DNA of 21,602 nucleotides from Clostridium sp. UBA4108 (GTDB lineage: Bacteria; Bacillota; Clostridia; Clostridiales; Clostridiaceae). Shown piece by piece: positions 14,839 through 21,602 of the stretch. How positions within the stretch are numbered: the stretch's first letter is position 1; each line of letters starts with the position of its first letter. The stretch is from contig DFXM01000042.1 in the NCBI GenBank assembly GCA_002381695.1, forward strand, positions 1-21,602. The letters run 5' to 3'. Below the pieces are notes generated by a model. It saw only the letters and a program-made list of their open reading frames with translations. It was not told the origin of the DNA and did no database searches. Made by a program: the position numbers and the translations under genes.

Positions 14839-14871
14839 AAGGCTTTTCTATAGTACTGCTAGAAAAGCCTT
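14839..14871 (-). terminator. Hairpin between the aminopeptidase and ABC exporter genes
   Basis: A perfect 12-pair stem (14839-14850 with 14860-14871) closes a 9-base loop, seven bases after the aminopeptidase stop. On the minus strand it is not followed by a clear T-run, so it may only partly terminate, or may protect or split the message ahead of the exporter gene. Confidence 0.5.
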
Positions 14872-14877
14872 AATCTA

Positions 14878-16128
14878 TTATATATTATTTTCTTTGAAAA
14901 ACTTTTCAATATCCTCTACTGACTTAATTACATGGGAACTTAGATTTATATTTCCATCCGCTGTTACCAATACATCATCTTCAATTCTAATCCCAATTCC
15001 TTCTTCTTCAATATAAAGTCCTGGTTCATTAGTCAGTACCATTCCTGGCTTTAATACTATATCTCTGGCTCCTACATCATGGGTATCTAATCCTAAAAGA
15101 TGCCCTACTCCGTGATAATAATATTTTGATATTTCGTTATCATCTTTTATTAGTCCTATTCTTTTACATCCATTGCTTAATACTTTTTTTGCTACATCAT
15201 TTAATTCTTTGAGTGTCATTCCCGGTTTTATAATATCATTAATTTTCTCATTAGCTTCTAGTACTATATTATAAATCTCTTTTTGTCTTTCTGTAAACTT
15301 ACCATTTACAGGGAATGTTCTACTGATATCAGCGTTATAATAATTATACTGAGCTCCTAAATCTAAAAGCATCAAGTCTCCATCTTTTATTTTGCAATTA
15401 TTATCTCCATAATGAAGTACTGTAGCATTTTTACCAGATGCTGCTATAGTAGTAAATGCATAATCTTTTACTCCATTTTTCTTTAATATAAAATCAAAAT
15501 ACGCTTCGATTTCATATTCCGTCATACTTGGTTTAGCATATCTCCACATTTCCTTAATGCCTTCATAAGTAATATCTATAGCCTTCTTAATTTCTTCAAT
15601 TTCCTCTGGTTCTTTTATAGTTCTAAATTCACATATGGTATGATATATATTATGAATTTTTATATATGGATATCTTTTAGATAAATCTAAAGCAAACTCT
15701 TGAGCTTTAGTTTCCATAATATTATACTCTTGTCTTTCTAAATCAAGATAAAGTTTATCTATCTTCGTTCTATTTAAATATCCTCCCATAGTATCCACAA
15801 AATCTTTTAAAAACATAATGTTCTCTATGCCTGAAATGTCTTTACACTCCTGCTCACCTATAGTATCTCCAACCCACTTAGCCATTACTGGGTCGCTTTC
15901 CTCTATAAATAAACTTTCACTTAATTTTCCATTTAGCTTTGTAATAACAAGTATGATTTTATCCCTATCTATTCCTGTCATATAATAAAAATTTCTATTA
16001 GGTGTAAACTTATACACCTCATCTGCCGATTTATAGGGTGCTTGTCCTGCAAACAATATCATCATAGAATTGTCTTCTATTTTATCCCCTAACTTCCTTC
16101 TTCTCTCAATAAAAATCTCTTTTTTCAT
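14878..16128 (-). CDS. Xaa-Pro aminopeptidase (M24B, aminopeptidase P type)
   Basis: This 416-residue cytoplasmic metallopeptidase removes an N-terminal residue that precedes proline. An N-terminal AMP_N domain (about 1-135, with YKFTPNRNFYYMTG at 39-52) precedes the pita-bread catalytic domain. The five metal ligands are D256 (LLDLGA), D267 (NADISRTF), H343 (HGVGHLLGLDTHD), E368 (TNEPGLY) and E383 (IRIEDD). Size and layout match aminopeptidase P, not the smaller PepQ dipeptidase. The ATG follows a G-rich GGGGGTTAGGG stretch. It lies 97 bases after the TraX-type gene and 67 before the ABC exporter, all in one direction. Confidence 0.93.
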   Translation of the reverse strand: MKKEIFIERRRKLGDKIEDNSMMILFAGQAPYKSADEVYKFTPNRNFYYMTGIDRDKIILVITKLNGKLSESLFIEESDPVMAKWVGDTIGEQECKDISGIENIMFLKDFVDTMGGYLNRTKIDKLYLDLERQEYNIMETKAQEFALDLSKRYPYIKIHNIYHTICEFRTIKEPEEIEEIKKAIDITYEGIKEMWRYAKPSMTEYEIEAYFDFILKKNGVKDYAFTTIAASGKNATVLHYGDNNCKIKDGDLMLLDLGAQYNYYNADISRTFPVNGKFTERQKEIYNIVLEANEKINDIIKPGMTLKELNDVAKKVLSNGCKRIGLIKDDNEISKYYYHGVGHLLGLDTHDVGARDIVLKPGMVLTNEPGLYIEEEGIGIRIEDDVLVTADGNINLSSHVIKSVEDIEKFFKENNI

Positions 16129-16225
16129 ACCCTAACCCCCATTATATTTATATAATTTTAAAATAGATACCTGATATTATAATTAGATTATAGCCTTTTT
16201 AGCTTTACTAACATTAAATATTAAC

Positions 16226-16924
16226 CTATAATAAATATTTTATTATAGCAATTATTCCTAAATGAACTGGATAGAAACTATAGAAAAACCATTTAAGCCT
16301 TCTTCCTTTTTCTCCATTATACTTATATATGAATATTAATGAAAACAAGCTGAAACTTTGTAATAGAACTCTTAAGTTAATGCTGCCATCTGCCAATAAT
16401 AAATATTTCATTATAGGTAATACATATAAAATATTTATTATTAGTAGTATCAGCGTTAACTTTTTAAAGTTCTCTCTAAAGGCTTTAAATGTTACTATTA
16501 CCGCAACACCATACATCCCATAGTCTGTAGTATAATACTCATTTTCCACTGCAATTAATAAAATCATAACTAATGCTACTTTTACTATTAAATTGAGTGT
16601 TGAATTTTTATTAAAATTTCTATCTATAATATTTAACACAACTAGTCCCACCGCTAAGGTGAAAAAGATATTTAGATTACTAAAGTTAACATCAAATGCA
16701 AACATAAATGGAAATTGAGAAATCAATGCAAATATAAATAGCCTTCCAACATATTTTACCATATTAGAAGTTTTATAATAACCTTCAACTATAAAAAATG
16801 CAAATATAGGAAAGGCTAATCTTCCTATTATTCTAAAAATTATATATTCTGGGAAAAATACAGCTCCTATATGGTCAATTAGCATTGTTAAGCAAGCAAA
16901 TACTTTCAAAAAAGAATTATTCAT
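16226..16924 (-). CDS. TraX-family integral membrane protein
   Basis: This 232-residue protein has about eight hydrophobic segments and the hallmarks of TraX (PF05857): an early LTMLIDHIGAVFFP (13-26), then RIIGRLAFPIFAFFIVEGYY (31-50). The F-plasmid TraX acetylates pilin, and the fold is thought to relate to membrane acyltransferases; chromosomal members in Firmicutes have no settled role. Nothing here suggests conjugation. The ATG follows GAGGGTTGGG. It starts 38 bases after the histidine phosphatase stop and probably shares its transcript. The family call is strong; an acetyl- or acyltransferase activity is inference. Confidence 0.87.
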   Translation of the reverse strand: MNNSFLKVFACLTMLIDHIGAVFFPEYIIFRIIGRLAFPIFAFFIVEGYYKTSNMVKYVGRLFIFALISQFPFMFAFDVNFSNLNIFFTLAVGLVVLNIIDRNFNKNSTLNLIVKVALVMILLIAVENEYYTTDYGMYGVAVIVTFKAFRENFKKLTLILLIINILYVLPIMKYLLLADGSINLRVLLQSFSLFSLIFIYKYNGEKGRRLKWFFYSFYPVHLGIIAIIKYLL

Positions 16925-16962
16925 GATCCCAACCCTCTTTTTATTACAATTATTTATTTATA

Positions 16963-17607
16963 TTATTTAAATTCATTATATTCTTTAAAGGAATACTCAT
17001 GATGTGAAGTATCTGCGCACATCATCATATTATATTTATCATTTTCCACTTCTATAACAGTTAAACTAGTTTGTTTTATAAATGGAGTCTTCCATAACTC
17101 ACTTAATTGTCTATTTTCCAATTTAAAAAATATAGCTTTTATAGGAAGTGTATGAGTAACTATAAGTATGCTTTCATCAGGATGCTTTCTAATTATATCC
17201 TTTAATCCCTCATTTACTCGTTCTATCATATCTTCAAAGCCTTCACCTTCTCCAATAGGCTTGTACATATGGGGCATATTCCAATAGTTGTAATATTGTT
17301 CCTCTGATAACTCTTTAATTTCCTGCTGATTTAACCCTTGAAAATCTCCTAGCTTTATTTCCCTTAATCCTTGATGTTGAAGAATTTCTATATTTCTATC
17401 GCCCTTAACTATTTCTGCTGTATCAAAAGCTCTTCCACTTGGACTTGCATATATAGCATCTATTTTGAAGTCCTTAATTCTATCCCTTAACCATTCTGCC
17501 TGAATTATACCAAGTTCTGTTAATGGAGAATCATTCCATCCCTGCATTCTCCCTTCTTTATTCCATGTAGTCTCGCCATGTCTAGTAATATATAAAGTCG
17601 TTGCCAT
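16963..17607 (-). CDS. Histidine phosphatase / phosphoglycerate-mutase-like protein
   Basis: This 214-residue enzyme belongs to the histidine phosphatase superfamily. The phosphate-accepting motif is TRHGETTWN with R9 and H10; R59 (SPSGRA), the acidic E83 (LREIKLGDF) and the second histidine H152 (VTHTLP) complete the active site. It could be a cofactor-dependent phosphoglycerate mutase homologue, but the length and the GWNDSPLTELG segment fit broad-specificity or CobC-like phosphatases, which usually have no mutase activity. The ATG follows AGGAGG. A promoter-like pair lies just upstream, so this may be the first gene of a unit that includes the TraX-type protein. Confidence 0.9.
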   Translation of the reverse strand: MATTLYITRHGETTWNKEGRMQGWNDSPLTELGIIQAEWLRDRIKDFKIDAIYASPSGRAFDTAEIVKGDRNIEILQHQGLREIKLGDFQGLNQQEIKELSEEQYYNYWNMPHMYKPIGEGEGFEDMIERVNEGLKDIIRKHPDESILIVTHTLPIKAIFFKLENRQLSELWKTPFIKQTSLTVIEVENDKYNMMMCADTSHHEYSFKEYNEFK

Positions 17608-17638
17608 TATATACCTCCTGCTATTTAATCATAAATTA

Positions 17639-17667
17639 ATTTTAATATAACTTTTCCTTATATGCAA
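17639..17667 (-). promoter_or_regulatory. Promoter of the histidine phosphatase gene
   Basis: TTGCAT (17662-17667) and TAAAAT (17639-17644) stand 17 bases apart on the minus strand. The leader would be about 25 bases and contains only the ribosome site. Confidence 0.55.
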
Positions 17668-17734
17668 ATCTCATGATCATATTAATTTTGATTAAATTAT
17701 ACCTACACTTTATATGATTACAAATATAAATTAT

Positions 17735-17788
17735 TTAAAATAAAAATAGAAAAGAATTTACCAATATCATAGGAATTTCTTTTCTAAT
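17735..17788 (-). terminator. Terminator after the small hypothetical gene pair
   Basis: The arms tagaaaagaa (17747-17756) and ttcttttcta (17777-17786) pair, with inner pairs including ATT and CC/GG around an irregular loop. On the minus strand a T-rich run (ATTTTTATTTT) follows. It lies about 12 bases after the stop at 17798. Confidence 0.7.
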
Positions 17789-17797
17789 AAATTAAAT

Positions 17798-17956
17798 TTA
17801 TTTTTTTCTTAGTGGAAATAATTTAGACTGAAAGAAAAGCTGTTCTATTAATAAATCATCTGAGATATTATCTTTTTTGTTTTTTCCTTCTCTAAAGTTT
17901 CTTTTGAATTCATCATTATTTTCTTCTACATGCTCGTATATAGCATTTTTCATCAT
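17798..17956 (-). CDS. Small hypothetical protein (52 residues) overlapping its upstream neighbour
   Basis: I do not recognise this protein. It begins MMKNAIYEHVEENNDEFKRN, is highly charged in its first 35 residues and ends with a hydrophobic-basic FFQSKLFPLRKK. It carries no cysteine pair, signal or membrane segment. A perfect GAGGAGGT ribosome site stands five bases before the first ATG (eight before the second), and a terminator follows the stop. Its start lies inside the 3' end of the preceding 78-residue gene, overlapping it by 41 bases in another frame, so the two are likely translated in a coupled way. Confidence 0.65.
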   Translation of the reverse strand: MMKNAIYEHVEENNDEFKRNFREGKNKKDNISDDLLIEQLFFQSKLFPLRKK

Positions 17957-18152
17957 CTATACCTCCTCTGACTATAATATCGAATCCATCACTCTCTAAA
18001 ATGTTACATATCACTTTAGCATCTTCTTCCTCTGTATAACTCATTTCAATAGTGAAGTTATCTTGTGGACCAACTATTCCCATGTAATCATGTATCGTAC
18101 TATAATCACTTAAATTTATACATCCATATATATTAATTTTATAGTTAGACAC
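17916..18152 (-). CDS. Hypothetical protein (78 residues)
   Basis: I do not recognise this protein. It starts from a GTG (18150-18152) with AGGTGATG a few bases upstream and begins MSNYKINIYGCINLSDYSTI. The middle, TEEEDAKVICNILESDGFDI, reads like a helix of an alpha/beta domain; the end is basic with two cysteines (CYIRACRRK). There is no signal or membrane segment. Its last 41 bases overlap the start of the next small gene. A TTGACA lies upstream (18187-18192) but without a matching -10. I rate it a probable real gene because of its ribosome site and the coupled neighbour. Confidence 0.65.
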   Translation of the reverse strand: MSNYKINIYGCINLSDYSTIHDYMGIVGPQDNFTIEMSYTEEEDAKVICNILESDGFDIIVRGGIDDEKCYIRACRRK

Positions 18153-18247
18153 TTTTCATCACCTGCCTACTGAGTTATTAATATTTTGTCAACATACATT
18201 GCTATTTATTCACAAAGTTTCAAATTAGCATTAATCTTTTTATACTG

Positions 18248-18282
18248 AAAAAAGCTAGTGAGTTTTACTCACTAGCTTTTTC
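18248..18282 (-). terminator. Terminator after the EF-G-like gene
   Basis: A perfect 15-pair stem (18249-18263 with 18267-18281) closes a 3-base loop, with A-rich and T-rich ends. It lies 9 bases after the stop codon and ends in a T-run on the minus strand. Confidence 0.9.
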
Positions 18283-18289
18283 TTGTATA

Positions 18290-20368
18290 TTAAGCTTCTC
18301 TTTTAATATCATTAATAACTCTGTTTACTATGTCTGTAGGAACTTCTTCATACCTCTCAAATCTAGTTCTAAATGTTCCTCTTGCACCAGTTAAGCTTCT
18401 TAAATCTGTTGCATAATTATACAGTTCTGATTGAGGTACTTCTGCTACAACTTTTTGTCCCTTATTAGCAGGCTCCATACCTAAAATTCTTCCTCTTTTC
18501 TTATTAATATCAGCTATAACATCTCCCATATAATCATCTGGAACTTCTATCTCTACATACATTATAGGTTCTAGTAATATCGGTTGTGCTTCCTGTAGTC
18601 CTTTTTTATATGCCATAGATGCTGCAATTTTAAAGGCCATTTCAGAAGAATCTACTGGGTGGAATGACCCATCATGTAAAGTTGCCCTTAATCTAATTAC
18701 TGGATATCCTGCAAGTACCCCATGAGTTATACATTCTCTTAATCCCTTCTCAACAGCCGGTATATATTGTCTCGGAACTACTCCTCCTACTACTGCATCA
18801 ACAAAATCTAATTCGTCCTCTCCATCAATTCTTGGTTCAAATTTAATTTTTACATCTCCATATTGTCCATGTCCGCCTGATTGTTTCTTATGCTTTCCTT
18901 GAATATCTGCCATCTTTTTAATGGTTTCTCTATATGGAGTTTTAGGTACTTTTAGCTCTACATCTGCACCAAATTTATTTTTTAATTTATTTATTAATAC
19001 CTCTAGATGAGTTGATCCTAACCCTGAAATTATAGTTTCAGCATTTTCTAAGTCCCTTGATATTGAAAATGTTGAATCTTCCTCTAATAGCTTAGAGAGA
19101 CCGTTGGAGATTTTATCTTCATCACCTTTTGACTTAGGAAATGCACTTCTTGAATAAATTGGTAACGGGAAAGAAATTCTATTAAATTCTATATGTCGAC
19201 TAGGGCTACATAATGTGTCACCTGTGCTAGTGAATTGCAATTTAGCAACTGCCCCAATATCACCTGCTTTTATTTCTTGAGTAGGATATTGTTTTTTACC
19301 TTTCATAAAATATAAGGTCGCCATTCTCTCTTCTTTCTCTTTTGAAGAGTTATAAACTATATTATCAGCAGTTGCAGCTCCTGTAATAACTCTAAACATT
19401 GATAATTTCCCTATAAACGGGTCAACAATAGTTTTAAATACCAATGCTGAAAATGGATCATTTTCATTAATTTTTACATTGATATAGGCATTATTCTTTA
19501 TGTCTTTTGCTATATAAGAATTTGTTTCTATAGGTGATGGAAAACATTCGACGATATCCTCTAGTAATGTCATAATTCCAACATTGTTTAATGCTGATCC
19601 ACACATAATTGGACAGATATCTCCCATCGATGCCCCTTTTATTAAACCTTGGTAAATTTCATCCATGCTTAATTCGCCTTCATTAAAATATTTATCAAGT
19701 AGTGTTTCGTCTGTTTCAGCTACTGCTTCCATTAACATTTGTTTGCACTCTTCAACACTATCTCTTAATTCCTCTGGTACTTCTGATTCTTCAACTTGAT
19801 TAGTTTTTGGATTATATATTCTAGCTTTGTTTGATATTATGCTAATAACTCCTTTAAAATCCTGCTCTGATCCTATTGGATATTGAATTGGTACTACTGA
19901 CACACCAAATTTTTCTTTCAGCTGAGATAAAACTTTTTCAAAATTACTATTTTCTCTATCAAGCTTATTTATAAACATTGCTCTTGGTAATTTGCGTTCT
20001 TCAGCATAGTCCCAAGCTTTCTCCGTTCCAACTTCTATACCTGAAACTCCACAAACAGTTATCATAGCCATGTCTATTGCACTTAAGCCCTCTATAACCT
20101 CACCTACGAAATCAAAAAATCCTGGCATATCCACTAAATTAATCTTAACATCTTTCCATTCACAATGTGCCACTGATGTTGATAAGGATATTTTTCTTTT
20201 CTTTTCTTCAACATCATAATCACTTACAGTAGTTCCATCTTCAACTTTTCCTATTCTATCAATTTCTCCTGTTTGATATAACAAAGCTTCCATTAAAGTT
20301 GTTTTTCCTGAACTACTATGTCCAATTATACCCACATTTCTCAAGTTGTTAATTTTATACTCTTTCAT
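18290..20368 (-). CDS. Elongation factor G-like translational GTPase
   Basis: This 692-residue protein has the five-domain layout of EF-G. The P-loop is GHSSSGKT (16-23), unlike canonical EF-G, which has GHIDAGKT. Switch II is DMPGFFDF (80-87), where EF-G has DTPGHVDF; the catalytic histidine is replaced by Phe. The NKLD motif (134-137) is intact. The domain IV region (GKHKKQSGGHGQYGDVKIKF) and domain V (DDYMGDVIADINKKRGRILGM) are complete. These traits place it in the EF-G-like paralogue group (often called FusA2 or EF-G2), whose role differs from the main translocase and is not well defined. It is flanked by its own promoter-like element and terminator and is not in an rpsL-rpsG-tuf cluster, which supports the paralogue call. 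The ATG follows AGGAGGT. Confidence 0.92.
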   Translation of the reverse strand: MKEYKINNLRNVGIIGHSSSGKTTLMEALLYQTGEIDRIGKVEDGTTVSDYDVEEKKRKISLSTSVAHCEWKDVKINLVDMPGFFDFVGEVIEGLSAIDMAMITVCGVSGIEVGTEKAWDYAEERKLPRAMFINKLDRENSNFEKVLSQLKEKFGVSVVPIQYPIGSEQDFKGVISIISNKARIYNPKTNQVEESEVPEELRDSVEECKQMLMEAVAETDETLLDKYFNEGELSMDEIYQGLIKGASMGDICPIMCGSALNNVGIMTLLEDIVECFPSPIETNSYIAKDIKNNAYINVKINENDPFSALVFKTIVDPFIGKLSMFRVITGAATADNIVYNSSKEKEERMATLYFMKGKKQYPTQEIKAGDIGAVAKLQFTSTGDTLCSPSRHIEFNRISFPLPIYSRSAFPKSKGDEDKISNGLSKLLEEDSTFSISRDLENAETIISGLGSTHLEVLINKLKNKFGADVELKVPKTPYRETIKKMADIQGKHKKQSGGHGQYGDVKIKFEPRIDGEDELDFVDAVVGGVVPRQYIPAVEKGLRECITHGVLAGYPVIRLRATLHDGSFHPVDSSEMAFKIAASMAYKKGLQEAQPILLEPIMYVEIEVPDDYMGDVIADINKKRGRILGMEPANKGQKVVAEVPQSELYNYATDLRSLTGARGTFRTRFERYEEVPTDIVNRVINDIKREA

Positions 20369-20405
20369 ATGCCGTACCTCCTACTTTTTTTAAAAACATA
20401 ATGCC

Positions 20406-20435
20406 AATATAAATATATATTCTATAAATATTCAA
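20406..20435 (-). promoter_or_regulatory. Candidate promoter of the EF-G-like gene
   Basis: TTGAAT (20430-20435) and TATATT (20406-20411) lie 18 bases apart on the minus strand. The -10 is about 38 bases from the ATG. The high AT content makes chance matches possible. Confidence 0.4.
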
Positions 20436-20629
20436 TATATCCTTCGAATTTTTTAAATATTTATAATATTAAAAATATTTAAATTATTTCACTTCATTTA
20501 TTACTAATACTACCCATAAAATCTTTCTTTATTATATTTATTTCAGTATATATGTAACAATTTTGTTAACATACTATTATCTTTATATAATTTGAGGTTA
20601 ATATCATATACCTAAATTTGAATTTATTT

Positions 20630-20638
20630 TGTTATAAT
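20630..20638 (+). promoter_or_regulatory. Extended -10 promoter of deoD
   Basis: TGTTATAAT is an exact extended -10 (TG 20630-20631, TATAAT 20633-20638) with no clear -35. The leader would be about 26 bases. Confidence 0.55.
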
Positions 20639-20670
20639 AATACATATAACTAAATTGGAGTGTGATTTAA

Positions 20671-21378
20671 ATGATGCCAACGCCACATATCAATGTGTCA
20701 GAGAATAACATTATTGCTGAAACTGTTTTGCTACCTGGTGATCCATTAAGAGCAAAATATATAGCTGAAAATTTCTTAGAAGATGTAAATCAGTTTAATA
20801 CCGTAAGAAATATGTTTGGATATACTGGCACATATAAAGGGAAAAAAATTTCTGTTATGGGTACAGGGATGGGTATGCCTTCTATGGGAATCTATTCCTA
20901 TGAGCTTATTCACTTTTATGGAGTGAAAAACTTAATTAGAATTGGATCTTGTGGTTCAATTCAAGAAAATGTGAAAGTAAGAGATATCGTTATAGGAATG
21001 AGCGCATCTACCAATTCAAACTATGTATCTCAATATAATTTACCTGGAACATATGCTCCTACGGCTTCTTGGAAATTACTTAATAAGGCAGTAACTATTG
21101 CTAACAAGAAAGGTATTTCCCCTAAAGTAGGAAATATTTTATCTTCTGATATCTTTTATGATGTAAATACTGATTCATGGAAAAGATGGTCTAAAATGGG
21201 AGTATTAGCTATTGAAATGGAAGCTGCTGCACTATATATGAATGCTGCTAATGCCGGCACAAATGCCATCTGCATATTAACAGTATCTGATTCTATAATT
21301 ACTCATGAGGCCACTACTGCAGAAGAAAGAGAAACTACTTTTACTACAATGATGGAAATTGCTCTAGAACTAGCTTAA
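20671..21378 (+). CDS. deoD: Purine nucleoside phosphorylase, DeoD type
   Basis: DeoD cleaves purine (deoxy)ribonucleosides with phosphate to a free base and (deoxy)ribose-1-phosphate in the salvage pathway, as a hexamer. The 235-residue length is typical. Expected residues are visible: H6 (TPHI, contributed across subunits), the phosphate site G23 (LPGDPLRA), R27, R46 and R90 (IRIGSCGS), the sugar-binding segment IEMEAAALY with E182, M183 and E184, and the catalytic D207 (VSDS). The ATG at 20671 follows GGAG by 10 bases; the next codon is also ATG and would give the usual MPTPHI start. It is transcribed alone, divergent from the EF-G-like gene, and is followed by a terminator. Confidence 0.95.
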   Translation: MMPTPHINVSENNIIAETVLLPGDPLRAKYIAENFLEDVNQFNTVRNMFGYTGTYKGKKISVMGTGMGMPSMGIYSYELIHFYGVKNLIRIGSCGSIQENVKVRDIVIGMSASTNSNYVSQYNLPGTYAPTASWKLLNKAVTIANKKGISPKVGNILSSDIFYDVNTDSWKRWSKMGVLAIEMEAAALYMNAANAGTNAICILTVSDSIITHEATTAEERETTFTTMMEIALELA

Positions 21379-21420
21379 AAATAAAACTGCTACTGAGAAT
21401 TCAGTAGCAGTTTTTATTTT
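21379..21420 (+). terminator. Terminator after deoD
   Basis: A perfect 14-pair stem (21383-21396 with 21401-21414) closes the loop gaat and is followed by TTTTTATTTT. The stem starts five bases after the stop codon. Confidence 0.92.
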
Positions 21421-21468
21421 AATAAATGGATTTTATCCACATTAATTTTTTCTTGCGCTGTTGATATG

Positions 21469-21498
21469 TTGACAATTTTAATTTTAATTGTGTATAAC
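21469..21498 (+). promoter_or_regulatory. Promoter-like element with inverted repeat near the right edge
   Basis: A perfect TTGACA (21469-21474) and TATAAC (21493-21498) are spaced by 18 bases on the plus strand. An 11-base inverted repeat (21478-21488 with 21502-21512) surrounds the -10. What it would transcribe is unclear; the hairpin at 21550-21573 lies about 45 bases beyond the start. Confidence 0.4.
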
Positions 21499-21540
21499 TT
21501 TATTAAAATTAATCCATAAAGTTATATTTACTTCATATGA

Positions 21541-21573
21541 AAAATAAAAAAGTAGTTCTGTTAAGAACTACTT
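21541..21573 (-). terminator. Terminator of a gene beyond the right edge
   Basis: Arms aagtagttct (21550-21559) and agaactactt (21564-21573) form a perfect 10-pair stem around gtta. On the minus strand TTTTTTATTTT follows, so it should end a minus-strand gene that enters from the right. A possible stop of that gene is the TGA at 21584-21586 or the TAA at 21592-21594, but the frame cannot be settled from so few bases. Confidence 0.75.
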
Positions 21574-21602
21574 ATATTCTTTATCACCAAATTAAAATGG
21601 CT

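Larger units (their letters stand above)
20369..20670. other. Divergent intergenic region between the EF-G-like gene and deoD
   Basis: This very AT-rich gap of about 300 bases holds the candidate promoter of the EF-G-like gene (20406-20435), the extended -10 of deoD (20630-20638) and a small inverted repeat TAACAA-TT-TTGTTA (20555-20568). I see no gene in it. Confidence 0.6.

Noticed and set aside
16226..16924. TraX homologue as a sign of a conjugative element
   Set aside because: No relaxase, coupling protein, pilus genes, integrase or attachment-site repeats are near; chromosomal TraX-like proteins are common in Firmicutes.
18187..18192. Perfect TTGACA on the minus strand upstream of the 78-residue gene
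   Set aside because: No acceptable -10 occurs 16-19 bases downstream, so I do not list it as a promoter.
20555..20568. TAACAA-TT-TTGTTA inverted repeat upstream of deoD
   Set aside because: It is short and AT-rich, and lies about 65 bases from the -10; chance occurrence is likely, so it is mentioned only in the intergenic description.
21433..21441. TTATCCACA, an exact DnaA-box match
   Set aside because: It is a single copy without clustered boxes, an AT-rich unwinding element or dnaA/dnaN nearby, so it is not evidence of an origin.
21537..21602. Plus-strand ATG opening a frame to the right edge
   Set aside because: There is no ribosome site, the frame runs through a terminator hairpin that fits the other strand, and only 22 codons are visible.

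Overview
The window is a chromosomal stretch of a low-GC, AT-rich Firmicute, most likely a Clostridium or close relative. This rests on the codon use, the strong GGAGG-type ribosome sites, the ctsR-mcsA-mcsB-clp operon, an iron-containing alcohol dehydrogenase of the butanol dehydrogenase type, an M42 peptidase and a repeat protein resembling the clostridial DUF6385 family. Nothing points to a phage, plasmid, insertion sequence, CRISPR array, rRNA or tRNA. Nearly all genes lie on the minus strand; only a TetR-type regulator and deoD are on the plus strand.

Left part (1-7600): the 5' end of a minus-strand repeat protein; an Fe-alcohol dehydrogenase divergent from a TetR-type regulator; an M42 aminopeptidase convergent with the regulator across a very strong bidirectional terminator; a three-gene ABC importer (lipoprotein, permease, ATPase, tightly packed) of the nitrate/sulfonate/taurine/thiamine-precursor class with unknown substrate; a 52-residue zinc-ribbon protein whose leader can fold over its ribosome site; and a ROK sugar kinase.

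Middle (7700-12700): the protein quality-control operon ctsR-mcsA-mcsB-clp, headed by a good CtsR operator next to a candidate promoter. Its last gene is the most notable item. The product has a ClpC-type double N-domain that keeps the two glutamates expected to bind phosphoarginine. The rest of the protein reads as ClpB: a long coiled-coil middle domain, ClpB-like D1 and D2, and no visible ClpP-docking tripeptide. In this locus the McsB arginine kinase may therefore feed a disaggregase instead of the ClpP protease.

Right part (12700-21602): a small hypothetical gene, an MsbA-like ABC exporter, an Xaa-Pro aminopeptidase, a TraX-family membrane protein and a histidine phosphatase, all on the minus strand and probably partly co-transcribed; two overlapping small hypothetical genes; an EF-G-like GTPase without the usual switch II histidine; and, divergently, the purine nucleoside phosphorylase deoD. 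The right edge holds a terminator that appears to serve a minus-strand gene beyond the window, and a promoter-like plus-strand element with an inverted repeat.
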